From the NCBI GenBank assembly GCA_048264125.1, contig JBLXDM010000016.1:1-44691 (forward strand): 44,691 nucleotides of DNA, read 5' to 3'. This stretch comes from M1-B18 sp048264125 (GTDB lineage: Bacteria > Bacillota > Clostridia > Peptostreptococcales > Natronincolaceae). Positions 6,725 to 14,623 of this stretch are shown piece by piece. Under the pieces are notes generated by a model that saw only the letters and a program-made list of their open reading frames with translations, did not search any database and had not been told where the DNA came from. Numbering within the stretch: position 1 is the stretch's first letter; every line of letters begins with the position of its first letter. The translations under genes were made by a program, and so were the position numbers.

Positions 6725-8206
6725 CTATATTAAATTTTCCTTTACATATTGTATGCGGGACAATAGATTTTCTTTACCTAAAACCTTCATCACCAATGGC
6801 AAATCCGGCCCGTGGGCAGCCCCCGTCACGGCAACTCTGATGGGTTTAAAGAGCTTTGGCCCCTTTATTCCCGTTTCCTTTTGTATTTCCTTAAATACCT
6901 TGCCGCCAAAATCAGCATCAATTAACTCAGCAGCCCTTACCTTTTCAATGAAGGCATCCAATAGCGTCGCTATATGCTCCTCCTTAAGTAGCTCTGCTGC
7001 TTCTTCATCCTCTGGAGCTATCTCTGTCTTAAAGAATATACCCACTTTATCGGTAATCTCACCAACATAGGAAAGGCTCCCCTTTAATACCTCAACCATA
7101 TCCTTCAGCCACTGATATTTTTCCTTAGCCTCTGCTTCAGTTAAATACCCCGCCTCTACTAAATGTGGTATTGCAAGGTCTGTGATCCTTTCGACGCTGC
7201 TTGCCTTTATATAATGGGCATTTACCCAATTTAATTTGTTGACATCGAAAACGCCACCGCTTTTCGAAACTCTTTCTAAGGTGAACTTCTCAATAAGCTC
7301 CTCCATGGATAGTATTTCCTGATTATCATCGGGACTCCAGCCCACCAAGGCTATATAGTTAACTAAGCCCTCTGGAAGATAGCCCTTTTTCATAAAGTCC
7401 TCTACAGCAACATCCCCTTGACGCTTGCTGAGCTTCTTTCTTTCGGTGTTTAGAATGTTGGGCAGATGAACATACTGCGGCGCCTGCCAGCCTAATACTT
7501 CAAACATGTAGACATGCTTTGGTGTGGAAATCAACCACTCCTCGCCACGTATAACATGGGTTATACCCATTAGGTGATCATCCACCACTACTGCAAAATG
7601 ATAGGTCGGAAAGCCGTCAGATTTAATCAGCACCTGATCGTCCATATCCTCTGTATTTACAACAACATTTCCTCTAACGACGTCATTGAAGGCAATATCT
7701 GTTTTTTCAGGAAGCTTAAGGCGGATGACACAGGCTTCACCTGCAGCCTTTTTAGCCGCTACCTCCTCCTTTGTAAGACCCCTGCAATGACCATCGTATT
7801 TAGGCAGCAGTCCTGCTTCCCTCTGCTTTTCCCTTACCTCATCTATTCTTTCCTTTGAGCAGAAGCAATGATAGGCATCACCGCTGTCCAATAGTGTCTT
7901 TATATGCTCTTGGTAGATATCCAGTCTCTCTGATTGCACATAGGGGCCATATTCACCGATCTGAACCAGTGTATCATTACTATCCTTTATCATACCCTCA
8001 TCGTGATTAACCCCGGCCCAGTCCATAGCCTTCAGCATGCCCTCAATGGCACCCTCAACAAGCCTGTTTTGATCTGTATCCTCAATTCTAAGTATGTACT
8101 TTCCGTTGCTTTTTTTTGCAAATAAATAATTGTATAGCGCTGTCCTTAAGCTGCCTATATGTACAAAGCCCGTTGGACTTGGCGCAAATCTAACCCTAAC
8201 TGACAT
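6725..8206 (-). CDS. gltX: Glutamyl-tRNA synthetase
   Basis: This class I synthetase charges tRNA-Glu and, in most Clostridia, also tRNA-Gln for later amidation by GatCAB (established for the lineage, not visible here). Motifs: HIGH as FVHIGSLRTALYNY near residue 16, and KMSKS as KKLSKRQGD near residue 245. The 493-aa length is normal. AGGAGG precedes the ATG at 8204-8206, and a sigma-A promoter lies at 8245-8273. The gene ends just before the cysteine T-box. Confidence 0.96.
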   Translation of the reverse strand: MSVRVRFAPSPTGFVHIGSLRTALYNYLFAKKSNGKYILRIEDTDQNRLVEGAIEGMLKAMDWAGVNHDEGMIKDSNDTLVQIGEYGPYVQSERLDIYQEHIKTLLDSGDAYHCFCSKERIDEVREKQREAGLLPKYDGHCRGLTKEEVAAKKAAGEACVIRLKLPEKTDIAFNDVVRGNVVVNTEDMDDQVLIKSDGFPTYHFAVVVDDHLMGITHVIRGEEWLISTPKHVYMFEVLGWQAPQYVHLPNILNTERKKLSKRQGDVAVEDFMKKGYLPEGLVNYIALVGWSPDDNQEILSMEELIEKFTLERVSKSGGVFDVNKLNWVNAHYIKASSVERITDLAIPHLVEAGYLTEAEAKEKYQWLKDMVEVLKGSLSYVGEITDKVGIFFKTEIAPEDEEAAELLKEEHIATLLDAFIEKVRAAELIDADFGGKVFKEIQKETGIKGPKLFKPIRVAVTGAAHGPDLPLVMKVLGKENLLSRIQYVKENLI

Positions 8207-8244
8207 ACCCTTCCTCCTAAGTGTTCCATTCTTTATATTACCAT

Positions 8245-8273
8245 ATTATAACCTATTCTATGTTAGGTAGCAA
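8245..8273 (-). promoter_or_regulatory. Sigma-A promoter for gltX
   Basis: On the minus strand TTGCTA (8273-8268), a 17-bp spacer and TATAAT (8250-8245) lie about 40 bp upstream of the gltX start codon, in the gap after the DUF1002 gene. Confidence 0.6.
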
Positions 8274-8321
8274 GGCGAAGTGCATTGATTTTATAAAGGC
8301 ATTATTGAATGGTTAGAGGTT

Positions 8322-8336
8322 ATTCGTTATTCACTA
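8322..8336. repeat. Heptad repeat unit at 3' end of the DUF1002 gene
   Basis: The 15-mer ATTCGTTATTCACTA on the plus strand recurs at 9472-9486 and 19921-19935. Here it supplies the stop codon of the DUF1002 gene, whose last codons (SVSE, stop) are written in the repeat. Confidence 0.7.
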
Positions 8337-9214
8337 ACGCTTTTCCTAACCATGCCAAGAATAGACTCAAATATCCTTTTGATAAAGTCCAGTATTTTGT
8401 CCAATATAGATTTTACCTCTTTGTTTTGGTCGGCTATTTCCCCCAGCTGTCTGCCGATGCTCTCCAGCTGCTTTCTCATCTCTTCAGTATTCAGATTGAG
8501 ACTATTTATTTTCTCCATAAGTCCTGATAAATCATTTATTTGCTCTGTATTTAAATTTATATCCAGCCGCCCGGCGATTTCAATTATAATCCGTTTAATC
8601 TCCTCTGGGTTCCTGACATTTTTTCCAACTATTTCCTGCTTAACCTCCTGCACCAATCGAGAGGCTTTGTCCTTCCCAATTTCCTCACCAAGTCTTCCGG
8701 TTTTTACGATTTCCTCATTGGCTATTTGCTTCTGCTCCTCAGCGATATCCCTTCCCGTCATCTCCTCGAAGGCCTTGAGTATCCCTGTAAGCGCCGCAGT
8801 TCCTGAAACATTAAAGGGAGCAGCCGCAATTACTCTGGCATCCTTTACCCCTGCCGTAAGCAGAGCATTTTCAAACATCTCCTTTGTTACCCATGTAATA
8901 TTATAGGTTTCCACTTGTATACCCTCACCGTCGGACAGGCCTTCGACATAGGCAGAGGAAATAGCTTTGGTGCCTATTTGGGCTTCTGTAGCAACCCCCT
9001 GAAGATACTCTCTTTCCTCATCATTGGTTACTACAAGGGTTTTTACGCCGTCCTCAGCCACATCAAATATCCTAAATATTTGGTTCCGTTCCTCCTGACT
9101 TAAATCATTCCCAAGGGTGATTACTCTGTTACTCTGCCCGTAGACCGATATATTAAACAATAGTATAAGCATCATCAAAAAGAGAGCTGATCGATTGAAA
9201 TATTGTTTTTTCAT
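8327..9214 (-). CDS. DUF1002 family secreted protein
   Basis: The 295-aa protein starts with a signal peptide (KKQYFNRSALFLMMLILLF, cleaved near residues 25-27) and continues with VITLGNDLSQEERNQIFRIF and TAISSAYVEGL-type motifs of the DUF1002 (YpuA-like) family. The C-terminal third (about 190-275) is rich in heptad-like Leu/Ile/Glu patterns, e.g. INDLSGLMEKINSLNLN, suggesting a coiled coil, with a hydrophobic tail. It is predicted to be extracytoplasmic. The function of the family is not known. The final codons lie inside a copy of the 7-bp repeat family, so the C-terminus may be altered relative to relatives. Confidence 0.82.
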   Translation of the reverse strand: MKKQYFNRSALFLMMLILLFNISVYGQSNRVITLGNDLSQEERNQIFRIFDVAEDGVKTLVVTNDEEREYLQGVATEAQIGTKAISSAYVEGLSDGEGIQVETYNITWVTKEMFENALLTAGVKDARVIAAAPFNVSGTAALTGILKAFEEMTGRDIAEEQKQIANEEIVKTGRLGEEIGKDKASRLVQEVKQEIVGKNVRNPEEIKRIIIEIAGRLDINLNTEQINDLSGLMEKINSLNLNTEEMRKQLESIGRQLGEIADQNKEVKSILDKILDFIKRIFESILGMVRKSVSE

Positions 9215-9306
9215 TCCCTTCCCTCCCGAATTTGTTTATTCTATTGTGCCACAGAGCCACAGTATTATTCCTGTGCCTTAGGCTGCAAGGACTAGATTTC
9301 TTCACA

Positions 9307-9336
9307 AGAAAAAGACCCCTAGTATCCTAGAGGCCC
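9307..9336 (-). terminator. Terminator downstream of proS
   Basis: On the minus strand CCTCTAG-GATA-CTAGGGG is followed by TCTTTTTCTT. It lies beyond the heptad repeat arrays, about 160 bp after the proS stop codon, so the arrays are likely in the proS mRNA 3' end. Confidence 0.7.
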
Positions 9337-9350
9337 GTTTCTTTATCTTC

Positions 9351-9400
9351 TATTCTTTATTCTTTATTCTTTATTCTTTATTCTTTATTCTTTATTCTTT
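9351..9400. repeat. Tandem array of the heptamer TATTCTT
   Basis: About seven near-perfect copies of TATTCTT run without interruption. With the ATTCACT-type array at 9444-9492 it fills the proS 3' region; both arrays have a 7-bp period. A short tandem array of this kind can vary in copy number by slippage. Confidence 0.9.
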
Positions 9401-9443
9401 GTCTTTGTTATTCACTAGTCATTATTAATTATTCACCAACTCT

Positions 9444-9492
9444 ATTCACTATCCACTATTCACTATTCACCATTCGTTATTCACTATTCTTC
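9444..9492. repeat. Degenerate array of ATTCACT heptads after proS
   Basis: Seven consecutive 7-bp units are in phase: ATTCACT, ATCCACT, ATTCACT, ATTCACC, ATTCGTT, ATTCACT, ATTCTTC. The array ends 4 bp before the proS stop codon. The ATTCGTT-ATTCACT pair is shared with the ends of the DUF1002 gene and clpC. Confidence 0.85.
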
Positions 9493-9495
9493 GCC

Positions 9496-10941
9496 TTAAT
9501 ATGCTTTCGCAAAATAAGCCATTTTCTTTGCAGGCTTTCCGCAGAAGGGGCAGGTATCCCCTAAATTTTCCTGCTCAAAGGGAATACAACGCACAGTAAC
9601 TCCTGTTTCTGCCTTTATATGATCCTCACATGCTCTTTCCTCACACCACATTGCCTTTACAAAGCCAGGACGCCTTTCCATTACCTCTTTAAGCTCATCA
9701 AAGCTCTTTACATAGTAGGTGTGCTCATCCCTCATTTGACTTGCCTTTAATAGCAGGTTGTTCTGAATATCCGCCAGCAGACCCTCAACCCTTTCCTTAA
9801 GCTCATCAAGGGATACGGCCTCCTTCTCTAAAGTATCTCTTCTGAAGAGCATAGCCTGATTATTTTCTATATCCTTAGGTCCTATTTCAATCCTAATAGG
9901 AACACCCTTCATTTCCCAGTCATTAAATTTCCAGCCTGGAGAATAGTTTTCTCTATCGTCCAGCTCTAACCTGAAGCTGCTCCTTAAGTCGGAATATAGC
10001 TCCTGCGCCTTCTCATTTACGCCAGCCTTGTGGCTTGCTATCGGTACTATTACCGCCTGTATAGGAGCAATTTTTGGTGGCAATACCAAGCCTCTGTTGT
10101 CCCCATGAACCATAATAATTCCGCCGATTAATCTGGTAGACACACCCCATGAGGTATGATATGGATTTTGTTGCTCACCGTTTCTGTCGGAATAATTAAT
10201 ATCAAAGGCAGTTGTAAAATGCTGCCCTAGATTGTGGGAGGTACCTGCCTGTAGGGCCTTTCCATCATGCATTAGGGCCTCCATAGTATAGGTGGCATGG
10301 GCACCAGCGAATTTTTCCTTCGCCGACTTCTGGCCTATAACAACAGGAATAGCTAAGACCTCCTCCGCCATCTCCCTATAAATATTCAGCATTTGCAGGG
10401 TTTCCGCCTCAGCCTCATCATAGGTCTCATGCAGGGTATGCCCCTCCTGCCATAAAAATTCCGATGTCCTCAAAAAGGGCCTTGTGCTCTTTTCCCATCT
10501 GACAACACTACACCATTGGTTGAATAGGAAGGGCAGATCCCTATAGGATTTTAACCATTTTGAATACATATCACATATGATTGTCTCTGAGGTTGGCCTG
10601 ATACATAGCCTTTCTGCCAGCTCCTCATTTCCACCATGGGTAACCCAGGCCACCTCAGGTGCAAAGCCTTCCACATGCTCCGCTTCTTTTTTAAGCAGGC
10701 TTTCAGGTATCAGTAATGGGAAATAACAGTTTTTATGCCCTGTATCCTTAAAGCGTTTGTCTAGATACTGCTGAATATTCTCCCAAATGGCATAGCCATA
10801 GTGCTTGATTACCATAAAGCCTTTTACAGGAGAATAATCCACTAGGTCAGTTTTTAATATAACATCTGTGTACCATTGGGGAAAATCCACCTCCATAGGT
10901 GTAATTTCATTTACAAATTGCTGCTTTTCCTTTTTACTCAT
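9496..10941 (-). CDS. proS: Prolyl-tRNA synthetase, archaeal/eukaryotic-type (ProS type 3)
   Basis: This class II synthetase charges tRNA-Pro. The 481-aa length lacks the editing insertion of the long bacterial type. Motif 2 appears around QWCSVVRWEKSTRPFLRTSEF and motif 3 around GWGVSTRLIGG-like sequence (SWGVSTRLIGGIIMVHGD). The C-terminal domain has a CEERACEDH region, a TCPFCGKPAKK cysteine pair and the characteristic terminal Tyr (YFAKAY). It is preceded by a proline T-box and its own promoter. The type 3 enzyme is common in Clostridia. Confidence 0.96.
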   Translation of the reverse strand: MSKKEKQQFVNEITPMEVDFPQWYTDVILKTDLVDYSPVKGFMVIKHYGYAIWENIQQYLDKRFKDTGHKNCYFPLLIPESLLKKEAEHVEGFAPEVAWVTHGGNEELAERLCIRPTSETIICDMYSKWLKSYRDLPFLFNQWCSVVRWEKSTRPFLRTSEFLWQEGHTLHETYDEAEAETLQMLNIYREMAEEVLAIPVVIGQKSAKEKFAGAHATYTMEALMHDGKALQAGTSHNLGQHFTTAFDINYSDRNGEQQNPYHTSWGVSTRLIGGIIMVHGDNRGLVLPPKIAPIQAVIVPIASHKAGVNEKAQELYSDLRSSFRLELDDRENYSPGWKFNDWEMKGVPIRIEIGPKDIENNQAMLFRRDTLEKEAVSLDELKERVEGLLADIQNNLLLKASQMRDEHTYYVKSFDELKEVMERRPGFVKAMWCEERACEDHIKAETGVTVRCIPFEQENLGDTCPFCGKPAKKMAYFAKAY

Positions 10942-11004
10942 ATTACATCCTTCCTTTCTATTTTTATGTAATGTAATCGTTTATTCTTCTTATTTTTTGT
11001 AAGA

Positions 11005-11250
11005 CATCAAAAAAATCCCTCATCTCTATCATCGATAGAGACGAAGGATATATTCTCCGTGGTACCACTCTAATTAGCTCACTAGGAGCTCACTCAATGA
11101 CATAACGGCGTCCACCGAATGACCTTAAACGGTCATTTACTCTAGGATGGGTTCGAAAAAACTGACATGAGAGCCTTTCAGCCGGGGGCCCCCTCTCTTG
11201 GAAGCAGTGTTTCTCTACTATTCCCTATCATTGTATTTACACTATTCTTT
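11005..11250 (-). promoter_or_regulatory. T-box leader controlling proS (proline specifier)
   Basis: The T-box sequence AGAGTGGTACCACGG lies at 11071-11057 on the minus strand, followed by a terminator (11049-11015) and a run of seven T. Stem I starts around 11230. The specifier loop reads CGAACCCAUCC; CCC at 11151-11149, followed by the conserved A, is a proline codon and matches the downstream gene. Charging state of tRNA-Pro should decide read-through. Confidence 0.92.
11009..11049 (-). terminator. T-box terminator upstream of proS
   Basis: On the minus strand ATCCTTCGTCTCTATC pairs with GATAGAGATGAGGGAT, followed by TTTTTTTG. It is the off-state of the proline T-box. Confidence 0.9.
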
Positions 11251-11255
11251 TTTAT

Positions 11256-11284
11256 AGAATATCTAAAACTCTTCAATATGTCAA
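11256..11284 (-). promoter_or_regulatory. Sigma-A promoter for the proS T-box transcript
   Basis: On the minus strand TTGACA (11284-11279), a 17-bp spacer and TATTCT (11261-11256) lie between the natB stop codon and the start of T-box stem I. Confidence 0.65.
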
Positions 11285-11303
11285 CTACAAATTAAATTAA
11301 TTG

Positions 11304-12497
11304 CTATGATCTGAAAATAGCTGATTCCTTATTAAATATATACTTAGTAAATAGCAGAGCCAATACCACCAGTACCGCAGTAAAGGAGAAGGTTATTGCT
11401 ATATGTATCGGATTAATGATATCCACCAAGACCTCCTTCATAAGTAATACTGCATTTAATAGAGGTACGAAAAATAATTTATTAGGAATGGTCCTGACAT
11501 CCATAAACATGGTCAAATAGGTCGGTATCATCAGTAAAAAGGTAATAGGACTCAAATAGGTGCCGGCCTCCTTCGAGGATTTTGCAAATATACTGATGGA
11601 GAGCATTAGTCCACTTAGCATTAAAGCCATTGTTAGGGATATGCCTATCATTATCAGCATCGATACTGGAGATATCTTAATTCCTGCAGGCAGCATATCG
11701 GTGTTAAATCTTGTTGCTATTAGTATGCCACCCAACGAAGTAATTACTCCAATAATTGAGGCCAGCAAAATAGTCAGATATTTTCCCAGTAATATAGACA
11801 TTCTATTGGCCCCTGTAGATAGCAGCGGCTCTAGGGACATTCTTTCCTTCTCACCAGCTCCTAAATCTATGGCAGCCGGCATTCCTCCAACAACAGGGTA
11901 TAGCATCAATAGAAAGGGCAGTAAAAATGTTAATAGCATAACCGAGGTTCCATCCCCTTTAGACTCCTGTCCCTCGGGAACATATGCCTCGTAGCTTACA
12001 GAGGTGGGCTTCAGCACCTCCGGATTAATACCTAAAGCCTCCAGCCTACCCTTCAGTATATCTTCACCGAAGGAGGCTATTGCCCTATCCACCACCGACA
12101 TGGCCATGCTGGATTCATTGCTTATTTCATCATAAATAAGCTTTAGTCCACCAGGCTCTCCATTTTCAAGCCTTTCCTGGAAATTCTCTTCAATTTGAAC
12201 GATTACCTTTATCTCACCCTTTTCAAGGGCTTCGTAGGGATCAGCAGAGTCTACAGCCAGCAGGCCCGGGCTGCTCTCCAGATATTTAGCCAATTGATTT
12301 TCCTGACTACTTTCTATGTATATGGGTATATCACTCTCCATAGTTTTATCTAGATTCGCCTTCCCCAGCCCCATTAAAAAGAACATTAAGGGGAACACCA
12401 GAACTGGGATTAGCACACTGGCAATCCAGGTGCGCTTATCTCTAAATATGTCCTTAAGCTCCTTCTTAAACACCACCATTGTGTGATTATATCTCAT
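11304..12497 (-). CDS. natB: ABC-2 type permease, NatB-like
   Basis: This is the membrane half of an ABC exporter. An N-terminal TM (about residues 22-45, WIASVLIPVLVFPLMFF region) is followed by a ~150-residue external domain and then a block of five or so TMs in the C-terminal half (LLTFLLPFLLMLYPVVGG, LTILLASIIGVITSLGG and others), the ABC-2/NatB architecture. B. subtilis NatAB exports Na+; the substrate here is inferred only. Start ATG at 12495-12497 has GGTG upstream and overlaps natA by 11 bp; a GTG at 12506 is also possible. Confidence 0.85.
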   Translation of the reverse strand: MRYNHTMVVFKKELKDIFRDKRTWIASVLIPVLVFPLMFFLMGLGKANLDKTMESDIPIYIESSQENQLAKYLESSPGLLAVDSADPYEALEKGEIKVIVQIEENFQERLENGEPGGLKLIYDEISNESSMAMSVVDRAIASFGEDILKGRLEALGINPEVLKPTSVSYEAYVPEGQESKGDGTSVMLLTFLLPFLLMLYPVVGGMPAAIDLGAGEKERMSLEPLLSTGANRMSILLGKYLTILLASIIGVITSLGGILIATRFNTDMLPAGIKISPVSMLIMIGISLTMALMLSGLMLSISIFAKSSKEAGTYLSPITFLLMIPTYLTMFMDVRTIPNKLFFVPLLNAVLLMKEVLVDIINPIHIAITFSFTAVLVVLALLFTKYIFNKESAIFRS

Positions 12498-13215
12498 GCT
12501 TTTCACCTACCAATTCTACAAATAATTCTTCAACATCCTTATTGTATTTCGCCTTAAGAGATTGTAAATCCCCCTCCTCCACAATGCTTCCCTTGTGAAT
12601 GATGGCAACCTTGTCGCAAAGCTTCTCCACCTCTGCCATTGAATGACTGGAGAAAATTATTGTCTTACCCTCCTCCTTGCAGCTTCTTATAAACTGCTGT
12701 ACAACCCTGGCGGCAGTAACATCCAGCCCGGAGGTGGGCTCGTCAAATAGCATAACCGGAGGATTATGGACGATACATCTGGCTATAGCAACCTTTTGCT
12801 TCATGCCCTTGGAGAATTGACCTACCCTTCTGTCAATATACTCACCCATTTCTAGCATTTCAGCAAGGTACTCTATCCGTCTGTTCATTTCAGCCTTTTC
12901 CATATTATTCAGCATTGCAAAATACTCTATATTTTCTCTGGCGGTCAAGCGGTCATAAAGGCCGATTTCTCCTCCAAAGAGAATTCCTATTTCCTGCCTT
13001 ACTGCATCCGCATCAGCTACAATATCCTTCCCATTAATCTGCGCAGTGCCTTCAGAAGGCTTTAGCATAGTGGCCAGCATCCTGAGGGTAGTTGTTTTCC
13101 CTGCACCATTTTCCCCCAGCAGTCCTAGAACCTCTTTTTTTTCTACTCTAAAGCTGATTCCTTTGACAGCCTCAACCTCCTTAAAGCGTTTTTTCAAGCC
13201 CTTTACCTCAATCAT
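12487..13215 (-). CDS. natA: ABC transporter ATPase, NatA-like
   Basis: This 242-aa nucleotide-binding subunit has Walker A GENGAGKTTTLR (about residue 35), the family signature VGQFSKGMKQKVAIA (the FSKGM variant is typical of NatA/ABC-2 ATPases), Walker B VMLFDEPTSGLD and switch His in IIFSSHSM. It pairs with the downstream overlapping permease gene. Its ATG overlaps the ispF stop as TAATG, so translation is coupled to an isoprenoid gene. Confidence 0.93.
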   Translation of the reverse strand: MIEVKGLKKRFKEVEAVKGISFRVEKKEVLGLLGENGAGKTTTLRMLATMLKPSEGTAQINGKDIVADADAVRQEIGILFGGEIGLYDRLTARENIEYFAMLNNMEKAEMNRRIEYLAEMLEMGEYIDRRVGQFSKGMKQKVAIARCIVHNPPVMLFDEPTSGLDVTAARVVQQFIRSCKEEGKTIIFSSHSMAEVEKLCDKVAIIHKGSIVEEGDLQSLKAKYNKDVEELFVELVGEKHEI

Positions 13216-13706
13216 TATATAGCCTCCCCTGCTTTGTTTTTTATGAGGCTTACCACTGCCTGAGCAGCTATGCCCTCACCTCTGCCTGTTGCCCCCAGTC
13301 CCTCAGTAGTTGTTGCTTTAACACTTACAGCATCAAGCTCCACCTGCAGGGCCTCCGCTATTTTTCTCCTCATGCTATCAATATAAGGCGCCATTTTGGG
13401 TTTTTCAGCAATTATGATAGCATCCACATTATTCACCATATAGCCCTTGCTGCTTACCAGCTCCATTGCCTTTTTTAACAAAACTAGACTATCAGCATTC
13501 TTAAAGCTGTCGTCGGTATCCGGAAAATGCTTGCCTATATCCCCCAAGGCCGCAGCCCCCAGCAAACCATCGCTGATGGCATGCAGCAGTACATCTGCAT
13601 CCGAATGCCCTAAAAGACCTCTTTCGTAGGGTATCTCCACTCCCCCTATTATAAGTCGCCTGCCTTCTACCAGACGGTGAACATCATAGCCTAAACCTAT
13701 TCTCAT
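13215..13706 (-). CDS. ispF: 2-C-methyl-D-erythritol 2,4-cyclodiphosphate synthase
   Basis: IspF catalyses the fifth step of the MEP isoprenoid pathway. The zinc site appears in the N-terminal GLGYDVHRLVEGRRLIIGG (Asp/His pair) and GLLGHSDADVLLHAISD; the C-terminal VKATTTEGLGATGRGEGIAAQAV is the CDP-binding region. Length 163 aa is standard. It starts directly after the ispD stop codon (TAA then ATG) and overlaps natA by one base. Confidence 0.97.
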   Translation of the reverse strand: MRIGLGYDVHRLVEGRRLIIGGVEIPYERGLLGHSDADVLLHAISDGLLGAAALGDIGKHFPDTDDSFKNADSLVLLKKAMELVSSKGYMVNNVDAIIIAEKPKMAPYIDSMRRKIAEALQVELDAVSVKATTTEGLGATGRGEGIAAQAVVSLIKNKAGEAI

Positions 13707-14420
13707 TTATATGTCCCCTCTCTTTAGAATTTCCTCTGCTATAATCAAATCCACCGGCGTTGTGATTTTTATATTTTCATAGCTCCCCATGACGATCTTA
13801 ACCTTCAAGCCCATACTCTCCACAGCTGCAGCATCATCCGTAACAACCATATTGTTTTCCCTTAGCCTTTCATAGGCCTCAAGGAGTATTTCCAGCTTAA
13901 AGGCTTGAGGGGTTTGAACTGACCAAAGGCTGCTTCTCTGAAGGGTTGCCTCCACCTCAAGAGCAGAATTTGCCTGCTTTATGGTATCCTTCACAGGAAC
14001 AGCAGCTATAGCAGCCCCCTCCTCCCATGCAGTCCTGATGCTTCTTTCTATCATCTCATCGTCAATAAAGGGTCTGGCTCCATCCTGTACCAAAACAATA
14101 CTACAGCCATCCTTAAGCTCCTCAAGGCCCCTAGCAACGGAATCCTGTCTTTCTGCTCCTCCGGCCACCACGCTTTTTACCTTACTTAGCCTATATGTAT
14201 TTACGATTTCATCTAAGCAAAGGTCTATTTCCTCTTCCCCAACGACTATAATTATGTCATCTATGCTCGAGCTATTCTGAAGCACCTCCAGCGTATGGGC
14301 CAAAATCGGCTTATTTCTCAATTTAATAAATTGCTTATTGCAGCTGGCACCCATCCTCTTTCCCTTACCCGCCGCCACCACTATTGCTGATGCTCTTATA
14401 TCCTCATTCAAATTTTCCAC
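13707..14420 (-). CDS. ispD: 2-C-methyl-D-erythritol 4-phosphate cytidylyltransferase
   Basis: IspD makes CDP-methylerythritol from MEP and CTP. The nucleotidyltransferase signature AIVVAAGKGKRMGASCNKQF is near the N-terminus, with VQDGARPFI, VPVKDTIKQ and the TPQAFKLE motif following. The longest start is GTG at 14418-14420, but its ribosome site is poor; GAGGTGG positioned 5 nt before a TTG at 14409-14411 makes that TTG a strong alternative, shortening the protein by three residues. It is the first gene of ispD-ispF-natA-natB. Confidence 0.95.
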   Translation of the reverse strand: MENLNEDIRASAIVVAAGKGKRMGASCNKQFIKLRNKPILAHTLEVLQNSSSIDDIIIVVGEEEIDLCLDEIVNTYRLSKVKSVVAGGAERQDSVARGLEELKDGCSIVLVQDGARPFIDDEMIERSIRTAWEEGAAIAAVPVKDTIKQANSALEVEATLQRSSLWSVQTPQAFKLEILLEAYERLRENNMVVTDDAAAVESMGLKVKIVMGSYENIKITTPVDLIIAEEILKRGDI

Positions 14421-14551
14421 CTCATTATATGTTAGTCTTGACGGTCTTAATTCTTAGTTCTAATTATAATCATCCTTCAAAAAAATTTCTACATGTATAT
14501 TGGAATTTAATGTAATGAACAAAAGCACTAAGTGCCTTTTGATTTCCTAGA

Positions 14552-14612
14552 CATAAACAAAGGACGGGGCTTTAATTCTTCGCCAAAAGCAAAGCATTAA
14601 AACCACCGTCCC
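14552..14612 (-). terminator. Terminator downstream of the PIN/TRAM gene
   Basis: On the minus strand GGACGGTGGTTTTAAT pairs with ATTAAAGCCCCGTCC, followed by TTTGTTTATG. A second small hairpin (GCAC-TTA-GTGC then TTTTGTT) follows at 14521-14540. Together they separate this gene from ispD. Confidence 0.8.
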
Positions 14613-14623
14613 GAGATTCATTT

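Noticed and set aside
9351..9492. Possible CRISPR array
   Set aside because: The period is 7 bp with no spacers and no cas genes; it is a simple tandem repeat.
11560..11994. Plus-strand frame opposite natB
   Set aside because: Shadow of the permease membrane region.
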